From: Porticoccus sp041395745
GTDB taxonomy: Bacteria > Pseudomonadota > Gammaproteobacteria > Pseudomonadales > Porticoccaceae
Direction: 5' to 3'
NCBI GenBank assembly: GCA_041395745.1
Contig: JAWKZV010000001.1
Location: 1-64,000 of the forward strand
Length of the DNA: 64,000 nt
Shown here: positions 1 to 9,832 of the stretch, piece after piece
Layout: the number at the start of each line of letters is the position of its first letter
Numbering within the stretch: position 1 is the first letter of the stretch
The notes under the pieces: generated by a model
Told to the model about the DNA's origin: nothing
Database searches by the model: none
The model's input: only the letters and a program-made list of their open reading frames with translations
Position numbers and translations under genes: made by a program

Positions 1-1
1 C

Positions 2-229
2 GTCTCTATCCTGGATTCCGGTGGAGTCTCGGAACTCTATAAGTTCATCGAATCCTGTCGCCGGGCTGGTACCACAGTGTATCTGGCTGATCTTCAATTC
101 CAGCCTATGAAGACGCTCAGCAAAGCGGGGTTCAAGCCAGATGGGTTTAGTTGTCGAGTTTTCGCCTCGTTATCGGAGGCGTTGGCAGCTACGGGACAGG
201 TGATGAAGAACACAGATCTGGCACAATAA
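2..229 (+). CDS. C-terminal end of SulP-family anion transporter (STAS domain), partial
   Basis: Only the last 75 residues are in the window; the gene starts upstream. The residues fit the second half of a STAS domain, the cytoplasmic regulatory tail of SulP sulfate/bicarbonate/dicarboxylate transporters: an ILDSGGVSEL turn-helix, then a GTTVYLADL strand and an AGF motif. A stand-alone anti-sigma-antagonist STAS protein is the alternative, since no membrane segment is visible here. The stop codon overlaps the start of a strong intrinsic terminator, so this is the last gene of its transcript. The substrate cannot be told from this fragment. Confidence 0.6.
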   Translation, partial: VSILDSGGVSELYKFIESCRRAGTTVYLADLQFQPMKTLSKAGFKPDGFSCRVFASLSEALAATGQVMKNTDLAQ

Positions 230-258
230 AAAATGCCCCGCTGAGCGGGGCATTTTTA
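228..258 (+). terminator. Rho-independent terminator of the SulP-like gene
   Basis: A GC-rich stem (GCCCCGC / GCGGGGC, 3-nt loop) is flanked by an A-run and a T-run, so it could work in both directions. It begins within the stop codon of the upstream gene. Confidence 0.85.
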
Positions 259-685
259 TCGGTGGGCTTGGTTGCTGGACGTTTGCCCCAGTACCCTGCC
301 TGAACATTGGCATTTCCTCTTAATTGCACTACCCGTTGCTGCCTACGACACCGGCAACAACCCCAATGATGCCACCTATGTGCTGACTCAGACTCAGTTG
401 CTGAGTTTCTAGGCATCTCGGACCGGAAGGTTTTCTGGTGCATACCATGTCTACTGGCAGTGTAGTTACATTACATAGGCGCTGGTGTTGCTCTTGAGTA
501 TATGCATGACAACATGCGCTGGTGGACGGCAAAGCTGACTCTTGCAGCCTTCTAATAAGAAGGATGTGGGCTTCCTGTGATTGCTAGGCATAAAAGGTTG
601 GCACCGTGTGACCTGCTTTATCCAGGCTGGGACCGAACTAGTTGTTGGGCTTGGAAAGGGGTAGATCAGATTTCGATTTCCCTGC
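259..685. other. Intergenic stretch without a recognisable gene
   Basis: About 430 bases between the terminator and the stop codon of the minus-strand GGDEF/EAL gene. Short open frames occur on both strands but none has a ribosome binding site or a recognisable product. One plus-strand frame (about 300-411) reads protein-like for some 35 codons without a credible start, and could be decayed coding DNA. Confidence 0.5.
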
Positions 686-3600
686 TCAACTGCTGCCGGC
701 TAGATTTTCCTGCTGTACCCGTCTGTGGAATTCCTCAACAGGTATGGGGCGGCCAAGATAGTAACCCTGCACCTGATCGCATTGACGCTGCGTCAGATAC
801 GTGAGTTGCTCTTCGGTTTCGACGCCTTCGGCAACAACGTTTATCCGGAGTTTGTTAGCCATGGCCAGGATTGTTTCGATCACTGTCTCCGCAGTTGGGT
901 TAACGCCAATGCCATCAACAAAGGAGCGGTCGATCTTGAGCCCGGTTACCGGGAAGCGGGTCAGGTACCCGAGCGATGAGTAACCGGTGCCGAAGTCATC
1001 GATGGAAATGCCGACACCTATTTCCGCCAGTCGATAGAGGGCGTCCGCTGTCCTTTGTGATTCTTCAGTCAGAAGTCGTTCTGTAATTTCAATGGAAATA
1101 GGAACAGCTTTCCGCACGTCACTTATTAGTTGCATCCAGTGATCGAGTGCTTGGTCTTTAGTGTGAAAAAGCCGCGGCGATACGTTGAGTGAAAGAGAAA
1201 CCGGCTGTTCGCGCCCTTCGTTAATTTGGCGAAGGGCGTTTGTTGCTTTTGTCATGACCAGATAATCGATCTGGTTGACCAGGCCCGTTTCTTCCGCTAG
1301 AGGAATAAACTTGGCGGGAGGCAGCCAACTACCGTCTTGTCTTCTCCAGCGGGCCAGGGCTTCGCAAGCCACGGTACGACCATCTTTTGTGGAAACTATG
1401 GGTTGCAGGTGAACAGACAACTCGTCGTCGCGAATTGCCGCGACCAGGTCGTTGTAGAGGTGGTGTCGGTGTTCAGAGCGGCGCTGCATTTCCTCAGTGT
1501 AAAAATACCAGCCGTTGCGACCACTTTTCTTGACTTCATACATGGCCTGGTCGGCGTTAACGATAAGACTATCTGCGCTGTCGGCATCCCCAGGGTAGAA
1601 AGCTATGCCGACACTGGCGCCACAATAGACTTCTGCACCGCCGATCTGGAACGGCCGACCCAGTTCGTGAACCAGCTTCGCAGCTATTTTGTCGGCTGCC
1701 GAATCACTGCCCACATTGTGCAGAATGATGGTGAATTCATCTCCGCTGTGACGGCCGACGGTATCTGATAGCCTGACGCAGGAACAGAATCCTGCGGGCC
1801 GTTTCCTGCAAGTACCAGATCTCCTTCCTTGTGGCCATAGTTGTCATTGATGGACTTGAAATTGTCCAGATCCACAAACAGCAGTGCAATGGAGCTGCGG
1901 GTGCGCAAAGCCAGAGACATGGCCGTTTCCAGCCTGTCCCGGAACAGGGCCCGGTTGGGCAGATCGGTCAGGTTGTCGTAGTTGGCCTGCCGTTCGATTT
2001 TGGCATCGGCGATTTTTTTCTCGGTTATGTCCTGGATGGCACCGACAATTTCCCATGATCCCTGACCGTCGTGGAGTGGATCGCCAATCAGGCGGAACCA
2101 GCTCCTGCCGTCGCTCAGTTTGACCTCAAGGTCGATTCTCTCGCCAGTGTGCAGGGCCTCGCGGAGTGTCTGGGCGACATCCTGATCATTGTCAGTCATC
2201 AGTCGTTTGGCAAAGGTATCAATATTGATGTCTTTTATCGATGGCGCGAGATTCAACATGCTGCGGGCTTGTTCTGAGATTTCGCTGATTACTTCGGTCT
2301 GATCTATTCGCCATCCACCGACCTTGGCAACTGTTTCTACTTCACGCAGGAATTCCGCATGTCTTCGCAAAATGGACTGGTAATGCCTTTGGCTCTCCTG
2401 GTTGCGTCTTTGTGTCGTGAGCAGCAAAAGAAGCAGCAACGCAAAGATGCTGGCAGCCCCCCGTATCAGCATAAGCCTCGGTGACACTGCGCTTCCGGGC
2501 ATGGCATCGACGGCGGCTATTTGCCAGGAGCCCCCACCAAAGCTGACTGTTTGGGTTACGGCCCGGGGATCATGAAAGATATTCTGGCGACCGTAGAAAG
2601 TCTCCCCACCGGAGCCGGAACCATCCTTGCCGCGAATGGCAACTTTCAAACCCAACTCGGGATCAAGCAAGCCTGCCTCTCGGTAGACCGAGGCGACATC
2701 AATGGGCGCTGAAACTACACCCCAATTGCGTTGTAAACCATTATCGTCAATCAGAGAGACCGGTGCTCTGCCTATGAAAGCGTGATTTCCCTGAACGAGG
2801 TTGACAGGGCCCGCGATAATCGGCTCATTGGACTCGATGGCATGCATCACAGCAGGCAGCTGATCCGGAGTCGTGCGGTAATCAAGGCCGATGACAGCCT
2901 CATTGCCCCGGCGTGGGTATACATATCGGACGATCAGGTCCGGTGCTGCTGCCAGGTTAATGAGTTGTGGATCCAACTTGAGGATGTTGGTTGCGTAGTT
3001 GTTGAACTTTGCCTGGTCCATCTCTGGGTTGGCCGCAATGAAAGCTGCCACACCGCTGAGTTCGGCAAGGTTCCTTGCCAATACCTGTTCCAGCTTCGAT
3101 CGCACGGTTGCGAGCCTCTCCAGTACCTCGATTGACCGACGTGCCTTATCCTCTTGGTAGTGCCATGTTTCCAGGCCCTGTTCCACCAGTAGAACCATCG
3201 CCAGCACCGAGAGCTGCCAGCCGAGATTGCGTTTGCTGCGCCAGGAGAGGAGGAGCAATGCCAAAATCAACAGGGCAGCGGCAGTCCAGCCCAGAATCGA
3301 AAACGAGTAGGCATGGGATGGAGTTTTGCTGAATAGCAGGGAGATGGGATCGTACGGTTGTTCGATCTCGCCAAGTCGCTCCAGAATATCGTAGGTGCGT
3401 TGCCAGCGCTTGTGATCTATGTGTCCCAACTCGACAGCAGGGTAAAAAGTATATTCGTCAATCAGCTGTGCGAACGCCTTGTTATAGGCCTCGAAATCAT
3501 CATAGTGGTAGACGTAGCGAGGTAGAGTTCGGGAGATGCGTTCGGCGATTTTTGGGCGGTGCTCTAGGGCATAGCGCCAGCCGTTGAGGCTCGCCTTCAG

Positions 3601-4302
3601 AAAGCGTTCTACCAGTTCAGGATTTTCTCGTGCCAGCTGTCCGCGGGTATAAAGCGTATCTCCATAAAACTGGATGCCATGATCACTTGAGCTCAGTGTG
3701 TTTAGGGTTAACCCGAGCTCGTCGGCACGAATGCGGGCTGATATGCCGTAGGTGACAACAGCCTCGGCCTTGTCGCTGACTAGTGAATCAAGGCTGACGG
3801 GTGCATCCACAAAATTGACCCGGTCGGGGTCCACCCCATTCATGAAAAACATGGCCCGTGTTTCAAGGTGGGTGTCATCGGAGGCTATGGCAGCAATTCG
3901 TAGCCGGGATGCCTGTTCCACCGTGTGGATGGTCTGATTTTCAAGAGCGAACATGGCGCTGGGGGAGCGCTGGAAAATCGGGGCGAGCACTTTTAGGTCA
4001 CGCCCTTGGCCCTGATAGAGGAAAATATCGGCACCGCCGATGGCGAAGTCTGCATGACCAGATGCTAGTTCATCCACGGGGGAAAGAAATCGTCCATCCG
4101 GTGTTGCGGCTGAACGAATCTCCACCTCGAGTCCTTCGCGCTCGTAGTATCCCTGCCACAGAGCTGCATAGTAGCCGGCAAACTGGAATTCATGTTCCCA
4201 CTTGAGCTGCAGAACTACTTTGTCGGCAGCATGGGCCTGACTACTGATGCAGGTCAGGGCCAGAATGGAGAGAAGGATATTTAGGTAACAGTTTCTGGAC
4301 AT
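686..4302 (-). pseudogene. NMT1/CHASE/PAS/GGDEF/EAL cyclic-di-GMP protein, frameshifted
   Basis: A membrane-bound c-di-GMP turnover protein. Reading from ATG 4302: signal peptide, NMT1/THI5-like periplasmic ligand domain (about residues 30-290), two membrane segments, CHASE-type sensor (about 410-600), another membrane segment, PAS, then GGDEF. The frame is lost inside GGDEF and stops at 1684. A second frame, open from about 1775 to 686, carries the rest of GGDEF (SGDEF at the active site) and a full EAL domain with EAL, EITE, DDFGTGYSS, KIDRSF and EGVE motifs, so the EAL half looks catalytically intact. Removing one G (about 1808-1809) and one T (about 1787-1788) joins both parts into a normal GGDEF sequence. 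An apparent upstream start at 4479 is antisense reading of tRNA-Leu and was rejected. Whether this is a dead gene or base-calling error cannot be told here. Confidence 0.85.
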
Positions 4303-4326
4303 CGGGGAATTATAGGGGCCCAAACA

Positions 4327-4364
4327 AAAAGGCCGAAATCTTCTTTTCGATTTCGGCCTTTCTG
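4327..4364 (-). terminator. Terminator of tRNA-Leu
   Basis: A 12-bp stem (AAGGCCGAAATC / GATTTCGGCCTT) with an 8-nt loop, followed on the minus strand by a T-run. It lies just after the tRNA 3' end and before the ATG of the GGDEF/EAL gene, so it separates the two transcripts. Confidence 0.85.
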
Positions 4365-4398
4365 GTGGTTGTTCTAATTTTGCAACAACCTGAATATA

Positions 4399-4485
4399 TG
4401 GTGCCCAGGAGAGGACTTGAACCTCCACGACCGTAAGGCCACTAGCACCTGAAGCTAGCGCGTCTACCAGTTCCGCCACCTGGGC
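4399..4485 (-). tRNA. tRNA-Leu (anticodon CAG)
   Basis: An 87-nt class II tRNA with encoded CCA. The acceptor stem GCCCAGG pairs with CCTGGGC. The anticodon stem CTAGC/GCTAG encloses the loop TTCAGGT, giving anticodon CAG, which reads CUG. A long variable arm and the GGTTCAAGTCC T-arm are present. It has its own sigma-70 promoter upstream and a terminator downstream. Confidence 0.96.
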
Positions 4486-4523
4486 TTTCCGGGGAGCAGA
4501 TGCTGCTCCGTCAGAGGTGGCGA

Positions 4524-4552
4524 ACTATAGAGATGGCGGTTCGGATTGTCAA
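4524..4552 (-). promoter_or_regulatory. Sigma-70 promoter of tRNA-Leu
   Basis: On the minus strand a perfect TTGACA -35 (4547-4552) is followed by exactly 17 bases and TATAGT (-10, 4524-4529). Transcription would start about 30 bases ahead of the tRNA 5' end. Confidence 0.8.
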
Positions 4553-4786
4553 TTATGAAACTAAAAAAAATGTCATCTTTCGTGCATGGTCTGGAGCCCT
4601 CTGAGAATGGCTCCAAATCAATGTGTATCTCACTGTTAAACAGGCCCGGAAACAGGCGCATGGTGCGGTATTTGCGACGAAAAATTCATGGAGAGTTGCT
4701 GCCAAGTGTGTTCTTATGATGGCAATAGCAAGCAGACGGGAAGACATGGTAAAGCTGTTTATTTATTGTTCAATTAAGGGGTGCCG
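4553..4786. other. Leader region of rnr, no gene seen
   Basis: AT-richer than its surroundings. It must hold the rnr promoter, but no convincing -35/-10 pair stands out. No open frame has a usable ribosome binding site. Confidence 0.4.
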
Positions 4787-7249
4787 ATGAAGAAGCATGT
4801 AGCTAAAGACCCCTACGCCGATCGCGAAGCCGCCAAATACGATCGCCCCATTCCAAGCCGCGAATACATCCTCGAATTCCTCAATGACAGTGTGGGTCCC
4901 CTGACCTACGAGGAGCTATCCTCGGCTTTTTCCATTGCGGATGAAGATGCCCAGGAAGCCCTGAGGCGTCGCCTGATCGCCATGGAGCGTGACGGGCAGG
5001 TGGTGCGCAATCGCCGCAACGCATACGGTTCCCTGGGCAAGATGAACCTGATTAAGGGGCGAGTGGTCGGCCACCCCGAGGGTTTCGGCTTTGTCATACC
5101 CGAGCACGGTGGTGATGACCTTTTCCTCTCCAGTCGCCAGATGCGCCGGGTAATGGACGGTGATGAAGTACTGGTGCGCATTGCCGGCTGGGATCGCCGC
5201 GGTCGTCCGGAAGGGTCCATTGTCGACGTGGTGGAGCATCATACCTCCACCCTGGTAGGGCGCTATTTTGTCGAGAGCGGCATTCATTTTGTTCGCCCCG
5301 ACAATCCCCGGGTTACCCAGGATATTCTGATTCCGGCTGAACAGCGCAGTGATGCTGAGCCCGGTCAGATTGTGGTGGTGGAAATCACTACCTATCCCAG
5401 CCGCCACAATCTGCCGGCAGGACGAATTGTTCAGGTGCTGGGTGAGCATCTGGCGCCGGGCATGGAAATTGACATCGCCATCCACAATTACGGAATTCCC
5501 AACCAGTGGCCTGAAGCAGTAGTCACCGAAGCGGATGCGATTCCCTCTGAAGTGGTTGGAGAGGATAAGGATTGCCGTGTCGATTTGCGGCAACTGCCGT
5601 TTGTCACCATCGACGGTGAGGATGCCCGGGACTTTGATGATGCCGTATTCTGTGAGCCGCGGCGCAACGGTTGGCGCCTGTTGGTGGCTATTGCAGATGT
5701 GTCCCATTACGTGAATGTGGGCAGCCCGCTCGACCGGGAGTCATATCAGCGTGGTAATTCCGTGTATTTTCCACAGAATGTGGTGCCGATGTTGCCGGAG
5801 AAACTCTCCAATGGTCTCTGCTCCCTGAACCCGCACGTGGACCGCCTCACCATGGTCTGCGATATGACCCTGGATCACAGCGGCAATATCATCAAATACC
5901 AGTTTTACGAGGCAGTCATTCACTCTCACGGTCGACTCACCTATACCCAGGTGGCGGCGATGATTGCCCAGCGCGGCGACCGCGACAGCGGGGTTCGCAA
6001 GCAATTCCATGCCCTGACCGCCCATGTGGACCACCTCCACGAACTCTACCTGATGCTGTTGCAGTCCCGTGAGGTGCGTGGTGCCATCGATTTCGACAGT
6101 CAGGAAACCCGCATCCTGTTTGACGCCGAGCGCAAGATTCAGCAGATCATTCCCTCCGAGCGCACCGAGGCTCACCGCCTGATCGAAGAGTGCATGCTCT
6201 GTGCCAACGTCTGTGCCGCCAGCCTGTTGCAGAAGAGCAAGCTGCCGGGCTTGTATCGGGTCCATGAGGGGCCGCGCAAGGAAAAACTGGCGGACTTGCG
6301 GGAGTTCCTCGGCGAGTTGGGGTTGGGGTTGCCCGGCGGCGATGAGCCCACGCCGAAGGATTTCCAGCGGGTGTTGCGCCAGGTCTCCGGCCGTCCCGAT
6401 GCCGGGGTGATCCAGACCGTCATCCTTCGCACCATGAACCAGGCAGTTTACGATCCGGACAATCACGGACACTTTGGCCTCAATTACCCGGCCTATACCC
6501 ATTTTACGTCGCCCATTCGTCGCTATCCCGACTTGTTGGTGCACCGGGCTATCCGCTATCTCATTCGCAAGAAGGGGCGGGTCAGTCATGTGAAGAAAGT
6601 GGAGGGCGCACCGGAACTGCGAGCCGCACAGATCTACCCTTATGACGAAGGCTGGATGGTGGGTGCAGGTGAGCACTGCTCCATGACCGAGCGCCGCGCC
6701 GATGAGGCCACCCGCGATGTGGTGAACTGGCTGAAATGCGAGTACCTGTTGTCCCGGGTCGGTGATGAATATGATGGTGTGGTGGTATCGGTTACCGGAT
6801 TTGGCCTGTTTGTGCAGCTCAGTGACCTGTTTATTGAGGGACTGGTGCACATAACCGGTCTGCCCAAGGACTACTATTATCACGAGGCCGCCCACCATCG
6901 CTTGATCGGGGAGCGTACCAAGCGGGTGTTCGGATTGGGCGATAAGCTGCGAGTGCGCGTCAGCCGGGTAAACCTGGATGAGCGCAAAATCGACTTTGAC
7001 CTGGTTGAAGATGCTCGCAGGAAAGCGCGCAAGGGCGTAACCGTGAGTCCCAAGGCGCTGGAACTGGCCGCCGAACATGAGCAAGAGCGAGTCAGAAGAC
7101 AGTCCCGAGGCAAGAAGCGCACGGAGCCGGATTCCCGCGAACCCCAAAAAACCGCCACTACCAATAAGGCTGGAAAATCCGGCAAACAGGGTAAAAGTGG
7201 CAAGACATCCCGCTCCAAACGGCGCAAGGCCCCTGCCAAGCGCCGCTAG
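4787..7249 (+). CDS. rnr: Ribonuclease R
   Basis: An RNase II-superfamily 3'-5' exoribonuclease that degrades structured RNA, including rRNA and mRNA decay intermediates, in the cytoplasm. It has 820 residues, normal for RNase R. The order is an N-terminal helix-turn-helix, cold-shock/OB domains (about 85-220), the RNB catalytic domain with the metal-binding DARDFDDA motif (about 279-286), an S1 domain (about 660-745), and a Lys/Arg-rich tail typical of RNase R rather than RNase II. ATG 4787 is chosen because AAGGGG lies five bases before it; a GTG two codons earlier overlaps that site. rlmB follows 39 bases on, as in many gammaproteobacteria, suggesting co-transcription. Confidence 0.97.
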   Translation: MKKHVAKDPYADREAAKYDRPIPSREYILEFLNDSVGPLTYEELSSAFSIADEDAQEALRRRLIAMERDGQVVRNRRNAYGSLGKMNLIKGRVVGHPEGFGFVIPEHGGDDLFLSSRQMRRVMDGDEVLVRIAGWDRRGRPEGSIVDVVEHHTSTLVGRYFVESGIHFVRPDNPRVTQDILIPAEQRSDAEPGQIVVVEITTYPSRHNLPAGRIVQVLGEHLAPGMEIDIAIHNYGIPNQWPEAVVTEADAIPSEVVGEDKDCRVDLRQLPFVTIDGEDARDFDDAVFCEPRRNGWRLLVAIADVSHYVNVGSPLDRESYQRGNSVYFPQNVVPMLPEKLSNGLCSLNPHVDRLTMVCDMTLDHSGNIIKYQFYEAVIHSHGRLTYTQVAAMIAQRGDRDSGVRKQFHALTAHVDHLHELYLMLLQSREVRGAIDFDSQETRILFDAERKIQQIIPSERTEAHRLIEECMLCANVCAASLLQKSKLPGLYRVHEGPRKEKLADLREFLGELGLGLPGGDEPTPKDFQRVLRQVSGRPDAGVIQTVILRTMNQAVYDPDNHGHFGLNYPAYTHFTSPIRRYPDLLVHRAIRYLIRKKGRVSHVKKVEGAPELRAAQIYPYDEGWMVGAGEHCSMTERRADEATRDVVNWLKCEYLLSRVGDEYDGVVVSVTGFGLFVQLSDLFIEGLVHITGLPKDYYYHEAAHHRLIGERTKRVFGLGDKLRVRVSRVNLDERKIDFDLVEDARRKARKGVTVSPKALELAAEHEQERVRRQSRGKKRTEPDSREPQKTATTNKAGKSGKQGKSGKTSRSKRRKAPAKRR

Positions 7250-7288
7250 AAAAGCGGGTGTGATCATCGGCTGAAAGGCGATTTTTTA

Positions 7289-8059
7289 ATGACAGTAAAG
7301 AAAGGTGGTGCCGCCTCAGGGCGGGACCAGTGGGTATTTGGCCTGCATTCTGTGCAGGCAATCCTGAAAACCTCCGCGGACAAGGTGCGGGAACTGAAAG
7401 TGCTGAAAGGGCGCGAGGATCAGCGGCTGCAGAAAGTGCTGAACCTGGCGGAACTCAACGGCATACCGGTCAGTCGTGCCAGCCGGGCTGAGCTGGATGC
7501 ACTGTCCGAGGAGGAAGGGCGTCACCAGGGCGTCGCAGCGCGTTGTGAAAGCGCCGAAATTCAGGACGAGCATTTTCTGGTGTCGTTACTGGAGCAGTTG
7601 TCGGTGCCACCGTTCCTGCTGGTGCTGGATGGTGTGACTGACCCCCACAATCTCGGCGCCTGTCTGCGTTCGGCGGACGCAGCCGGGGTCCAGGCGGTGA
7701 TCGTGCCCAAGGACAACTCCGTTGGCCTGACGCCGACGGTGCAGAAAGTAGCCAGTGGCGCTGCGGAAACCGTGCCGTTGGTGGTGGTGACCAATCTGGC
7801 CCGTACCTTGAAACAGCTGCAGGAGCTGGGGTTGTGGATAGTGGGTACTGCTGGCGAGGCGCAGCAGCTGGTTTATGACGCTGACCTGAAAGGCCCCCTG
7901 GTTCTGGTGATGGGCGCGGAGGAAAAGGGGATGCGTCGCTTGACCAGGGAGCACTGCGATTCTCTGGTCAAACTGCCTATGGCGGGTTCTGTGAGTAGCC
8001 TGAACGTCTCCGTGGCGGCGGGCATCTGTCTGTTCGAAGCTGTGAGGCAGCGCCGTTGA
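7289..8059 (+). CDS. rlmB: 23S rRNA (guanosine-2251-2'-O)-methyltransferase RlmB
   Basis: A SpoU/TrmH-family (SPOUT) enzyme that 2'-O-methylates G2251 in the peptidyl-transferase P-loop using S-adenosylmethionine. It has 256 residues with an N-terminal L30e-like substrate-binding domain (about 14-90). The three SPOUT motifs are present: NLGACLRSADA (about 120), MGAEEKGMRRL (about 207) and SVSSLNVSVA near the C-terminus, which forms the trefoil-knot cofactor site. Neighbourhood with rnr is conserved. Its stop codon overlaps the proposed TTG start of the next gene, pointing to translational coupling. Confidence 0.96.
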   Translation: MTVKKGGAASGRDQWVFGLHSVQAILKTSADKVRELKVLKGREDQRLQKVLNLAELNGIPVSRASRAELDALSEEEGRHQGVAARCESAEIQDEHFLVSLLEQLSVPPFLLVLDGVTDPHNLGACLRSADAAGVQAVIVPKDNSVGLTPTVQKVASGAAETVPLVVVTNLARTLKQLQELGLWIVGTAGEAQQLVYDADLKGPLVLVMGAEEKGMRRLTREHCDSLVKLPMAGSVSSLNVSVAAGICLFEAVRQRR

Positions 8060-8754
8060 GCGAAGCGTGCGATCAGCAGCGCGGCATGGGCAGCAAGAGT
8101 AGCCGGCGCATTACCGATCGGGTCATCGAGAACAACCGGGAGGCGACCCGCAACCTGGTATTAAACCTGCCCAATGTTATCAGTGCCCTGCGGGTGGCGA
8201 TGATGCCGGTGCTGGTTCTGCTGGCGCTGGAGCACAAGGTCTCGGCTTTCCTGGCGGTGCTGGCGCTGACCTTATTCAGCGATGGTCTTGACGGTTATCT
8301 GGCCCGACGGCTGGGGCAGGTCACCGAGTTGGGCACCAGGCTGGATAGCTGGGCCGACCTCAGTACTTATTCGGCGATGCTGCTTGGACTGAAGGTGCTC
8401 TGGCCAGAAATTTTCGAGCGTGAATCCAATTATCTGGTGATCGCGTTTAGTGCCTGGTTGGTGCCGTTGCTGGTGTGTCTGGCACGTTTTCGACGTTTGC
8501 CCAGCTATCACACGGTGTCGGCCAAGTTCGCCGCCGTCGCCCTGGCGCCAGCTTATTTTGTTGCTGTGATTTGGGGGGATTCGATCCCGTTCAGGGGTGT
8601 GCTGCTGTTTTATCTGTGGGTGGCTTTCGAGCAGGTAGTCATCACATCCATTCTGCCTCACTGGCAGGACAACATTCCCGGCTTCTGGCGGGCCGCAGCG
8701 ATAGCCCGCCACAGCGGGCCGGCGACACAATCGCCGGACGGCCCGCAGGGCTGA
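8056..8754 (+). CDS. CDP-alcohol phosphatidyltransferase family membrane protein
   Basis: An integral membrane enzyme that joins a CDP-linked lipid or alcohol to an alcohol acceptor; the substrate is not resolved. The full family signature D-x2-DG-x2-AR-x8-G-x3-D-x3-D is present (about residues 77-99), with several hydrophobic segments around it. It resembles PgsA or a related phosphatidyltransferase, but is longer at both ends. TTG 8056 is chosen because TGAGG lies eight bases upstream and it overlaps the rlmB stop; ATG 8086 is the alternative. The last codons contain a long inverted repeat (8714-8748, GCGGGCC / GGCCCGC with an inner GGCGA / TCGCC pair) that could stop transcription toward the convergent gene five bases away. 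Confidence 0.85.
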   Translation: MSEACDQQRGMGSKSSRRITDRVIENNREATRNLVLNLPNVISALRVAMMPVLVLLALEHKVSAFLAVLALTLFSDGLDGYLARRLGQVTELGTRLDSWADLSTYSAMLLGLKVLWPEIFERESNYLVIAFSAWLVPLLVCLARFRRLPSYHTVSAKFAAVALAPAYFVAVIWGDSIPFRGVLLFYLWVAFEQVVITSILPHWQDNIPGFWRAAAIARHSGPATQSPDGPQG

Positions 8755-8759
8755 ACGGA

Positions 8760-8924
8760 TTACTTAAAGACGCAGTGCTTGGCAAAGTCTGCGGCTTCAT
8801 TGGCAGTCCAGTCGCCCTTGGGTTTTTCCTTCATGTCGTTACACCAGGCTTCGCTGCCGACCTTGGCACAGCCGCTCAGCATCAGGGCCGTCAGGGCAAC
8901 AAACAACAGGGAAAACTTCTTCAT
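8760..8924 (-). CDS. DUF3012-type small lipoprotein
   Basis: A 54-residue protein with a lipoprotein signal (MKKFSLLFVALTALMLSGC; lipobox LSGC). The mature part carries the WCNDM and KGDWTANEA pattern of the DUF3012 family, with two further cysteines that may form a disulphide. It would be anchored to the envelope; function is unknown. ATG 8924 is preceded by AAGGAG at good spacing. Longer in-frame readings upstream lack any signal sequence and were rejected. Confidence 0.85.
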   Translation of the reverse strand: MKKFSLLFVALTALMLSGCAKVGSEAWCNDMKEKPKGDWTANEAADFAKHCVFK

Positions 8925-9124
8925 GGCTCGCTCCTTTCTTGTAGCTCGTGAGGAGAGGGCATAATAGTCGTTCTTTGCCCCCCCATACAGTGCATAAGTC
9001 TCTGAAATTGCCCTTGAAATCCCGCTGTGGTCGCCGTAGAATGCCCGCCCTTGGTCCATCTGGGCCGGGATACTCCTTGCTGCACCGCATGGGGCGGGCA
9101 GCTACTAACCCGTAAGGAGGCACA

Positions 9125-9583
9125 ATGCGTCACTACGAAATCGTTTTTATGGTTCACCCGGATCAGAGCGAACAGGTTCCCGGGATGATTGAGCGCTATT
9201 CCAGCGCTATCAATGCTGGCAACGGCAAAGTACACCGTCTTGAGGACTGGGGCCGCCGCCAACTGGCTTACCCGATCAACAAGATTCACAAAGCTCACTA
9301 CGTGCTGATGAACATCGAATGTGGTCAGGAAGTACTGGATGAGCTGAATTCCAACTTCCGTTACAACGATGCGGTTATCCGCAGCGCTGTTTTCAGCCGC
9401 GATGAAGCCATCACCGCTGAATCTCCGATCATGAAGGCCGAGAAGTCCGAGAGCCGTTCCGAGCGTCGCGAACCCCGCGCCGTAGAGAGCGAAGCGGAAG
9501 CTACTACTGCTGAAGCCGAAGATGAGACTGCTGCAGAAGATGCAGACACCTCTGCCGACGAAGCTGCTGAAGAGGAGAAATAA
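9125..9583 (+). CDS. rpsF: 30S ribosomal protein bS6
   Basis: A small-subunit protein that binds the central domain of 16S rRNA as a heterodimer with bS18. It has 152 residues: the RNP-like fold (MRHYEIVFMVHPDQ, DWGRRQLAYPI, HYVLMNIE) up to about residue 95, then a long Glu/Ala-rich acidic tail. The tail is longer than in E. coli, where terminal glutamates are added by RimK. TAAGGAGG lies at ideal spacing before the ATG. rpsR starts three bases after the stop. Confidence 0.98.
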   Translation: MRHYEIVFMVHPDQSEQVPGMIERYSSAINAGNGKVHRLEDWGRRQLAYPINKIHKAHYVLMNIECGQEVLDELNSNFRYNDAVIRSAVFSRDEAITAESPIMKAEKSESRSERREPRAVESEAEATTAEAEDETAAEDADTSADEAAEEEK

Positions 9584-9586
9584 GCA

Positions 9587-9814
9587 ATGGCCCGTTTTAA
9601 CCGTCGTCGCAAGTTTTGCCGCTTCAGTGCGGAAGGTGCCAACGAGATCGATTACAAGGATCTGGACACCCTGAAACAATACGTTTCCGAAACCGGAAAA
9701 ATTGTGCCCAGCCGCATCACTGGCACCAAGGCCAAGTATCAGCGTCAGCTGGCTACCGCCATCAAACGTGCCCGTTTTCTGGCTCTGCTGCCCTATACAG
9801 ACAGCCACAAGTAA
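9587..9814 (+). CDS. rpsR: 30S ribosomal protein bS18
   Basis: A 75-residue basic protein that partners bS6 on the 30S platform. The diagnostic RRRKFCRF start, YKDLDTLKQYV, GKIVPSRITGT and ALLPY segments are all present. It is directly downstream of rpsF with GAGGAG near the start, and belongs to the rpsF-rpsR-membrane protein-rplI operon. Confidence 0.98.
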   Translation: MARFNRRRKFCRFSAEGANEIDYKDLDTLKQYVSETGKIVPSRITGTKAKYQRQLATAIKRARFLALLPYTDSHK

Positions 9815-9832
9815 TTACTGGTAAGTCAACCG

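Noticed and set aside
300..411. Protein-like plus-strand frame ending TQTQLLSF
   Set aside because: No start codon, no ribosome binding site and no family pattern; too short to support.
4303..4485. A 59-codon N-terminal extension of the GGDEF/EAL protein beginning MAELVDALASG
   Set aside because: It is translation of the tRNA-Leu gene read on the same strand, plus its terminator; the signal peptide at ATG 4302 gives the real start.
4916..7267. Long minus-strand open frames opposite rnr
   Set aside because: They mirror the GC-rich codon pattern of rnr, have no ribosome binding sites and resemble nothing known.
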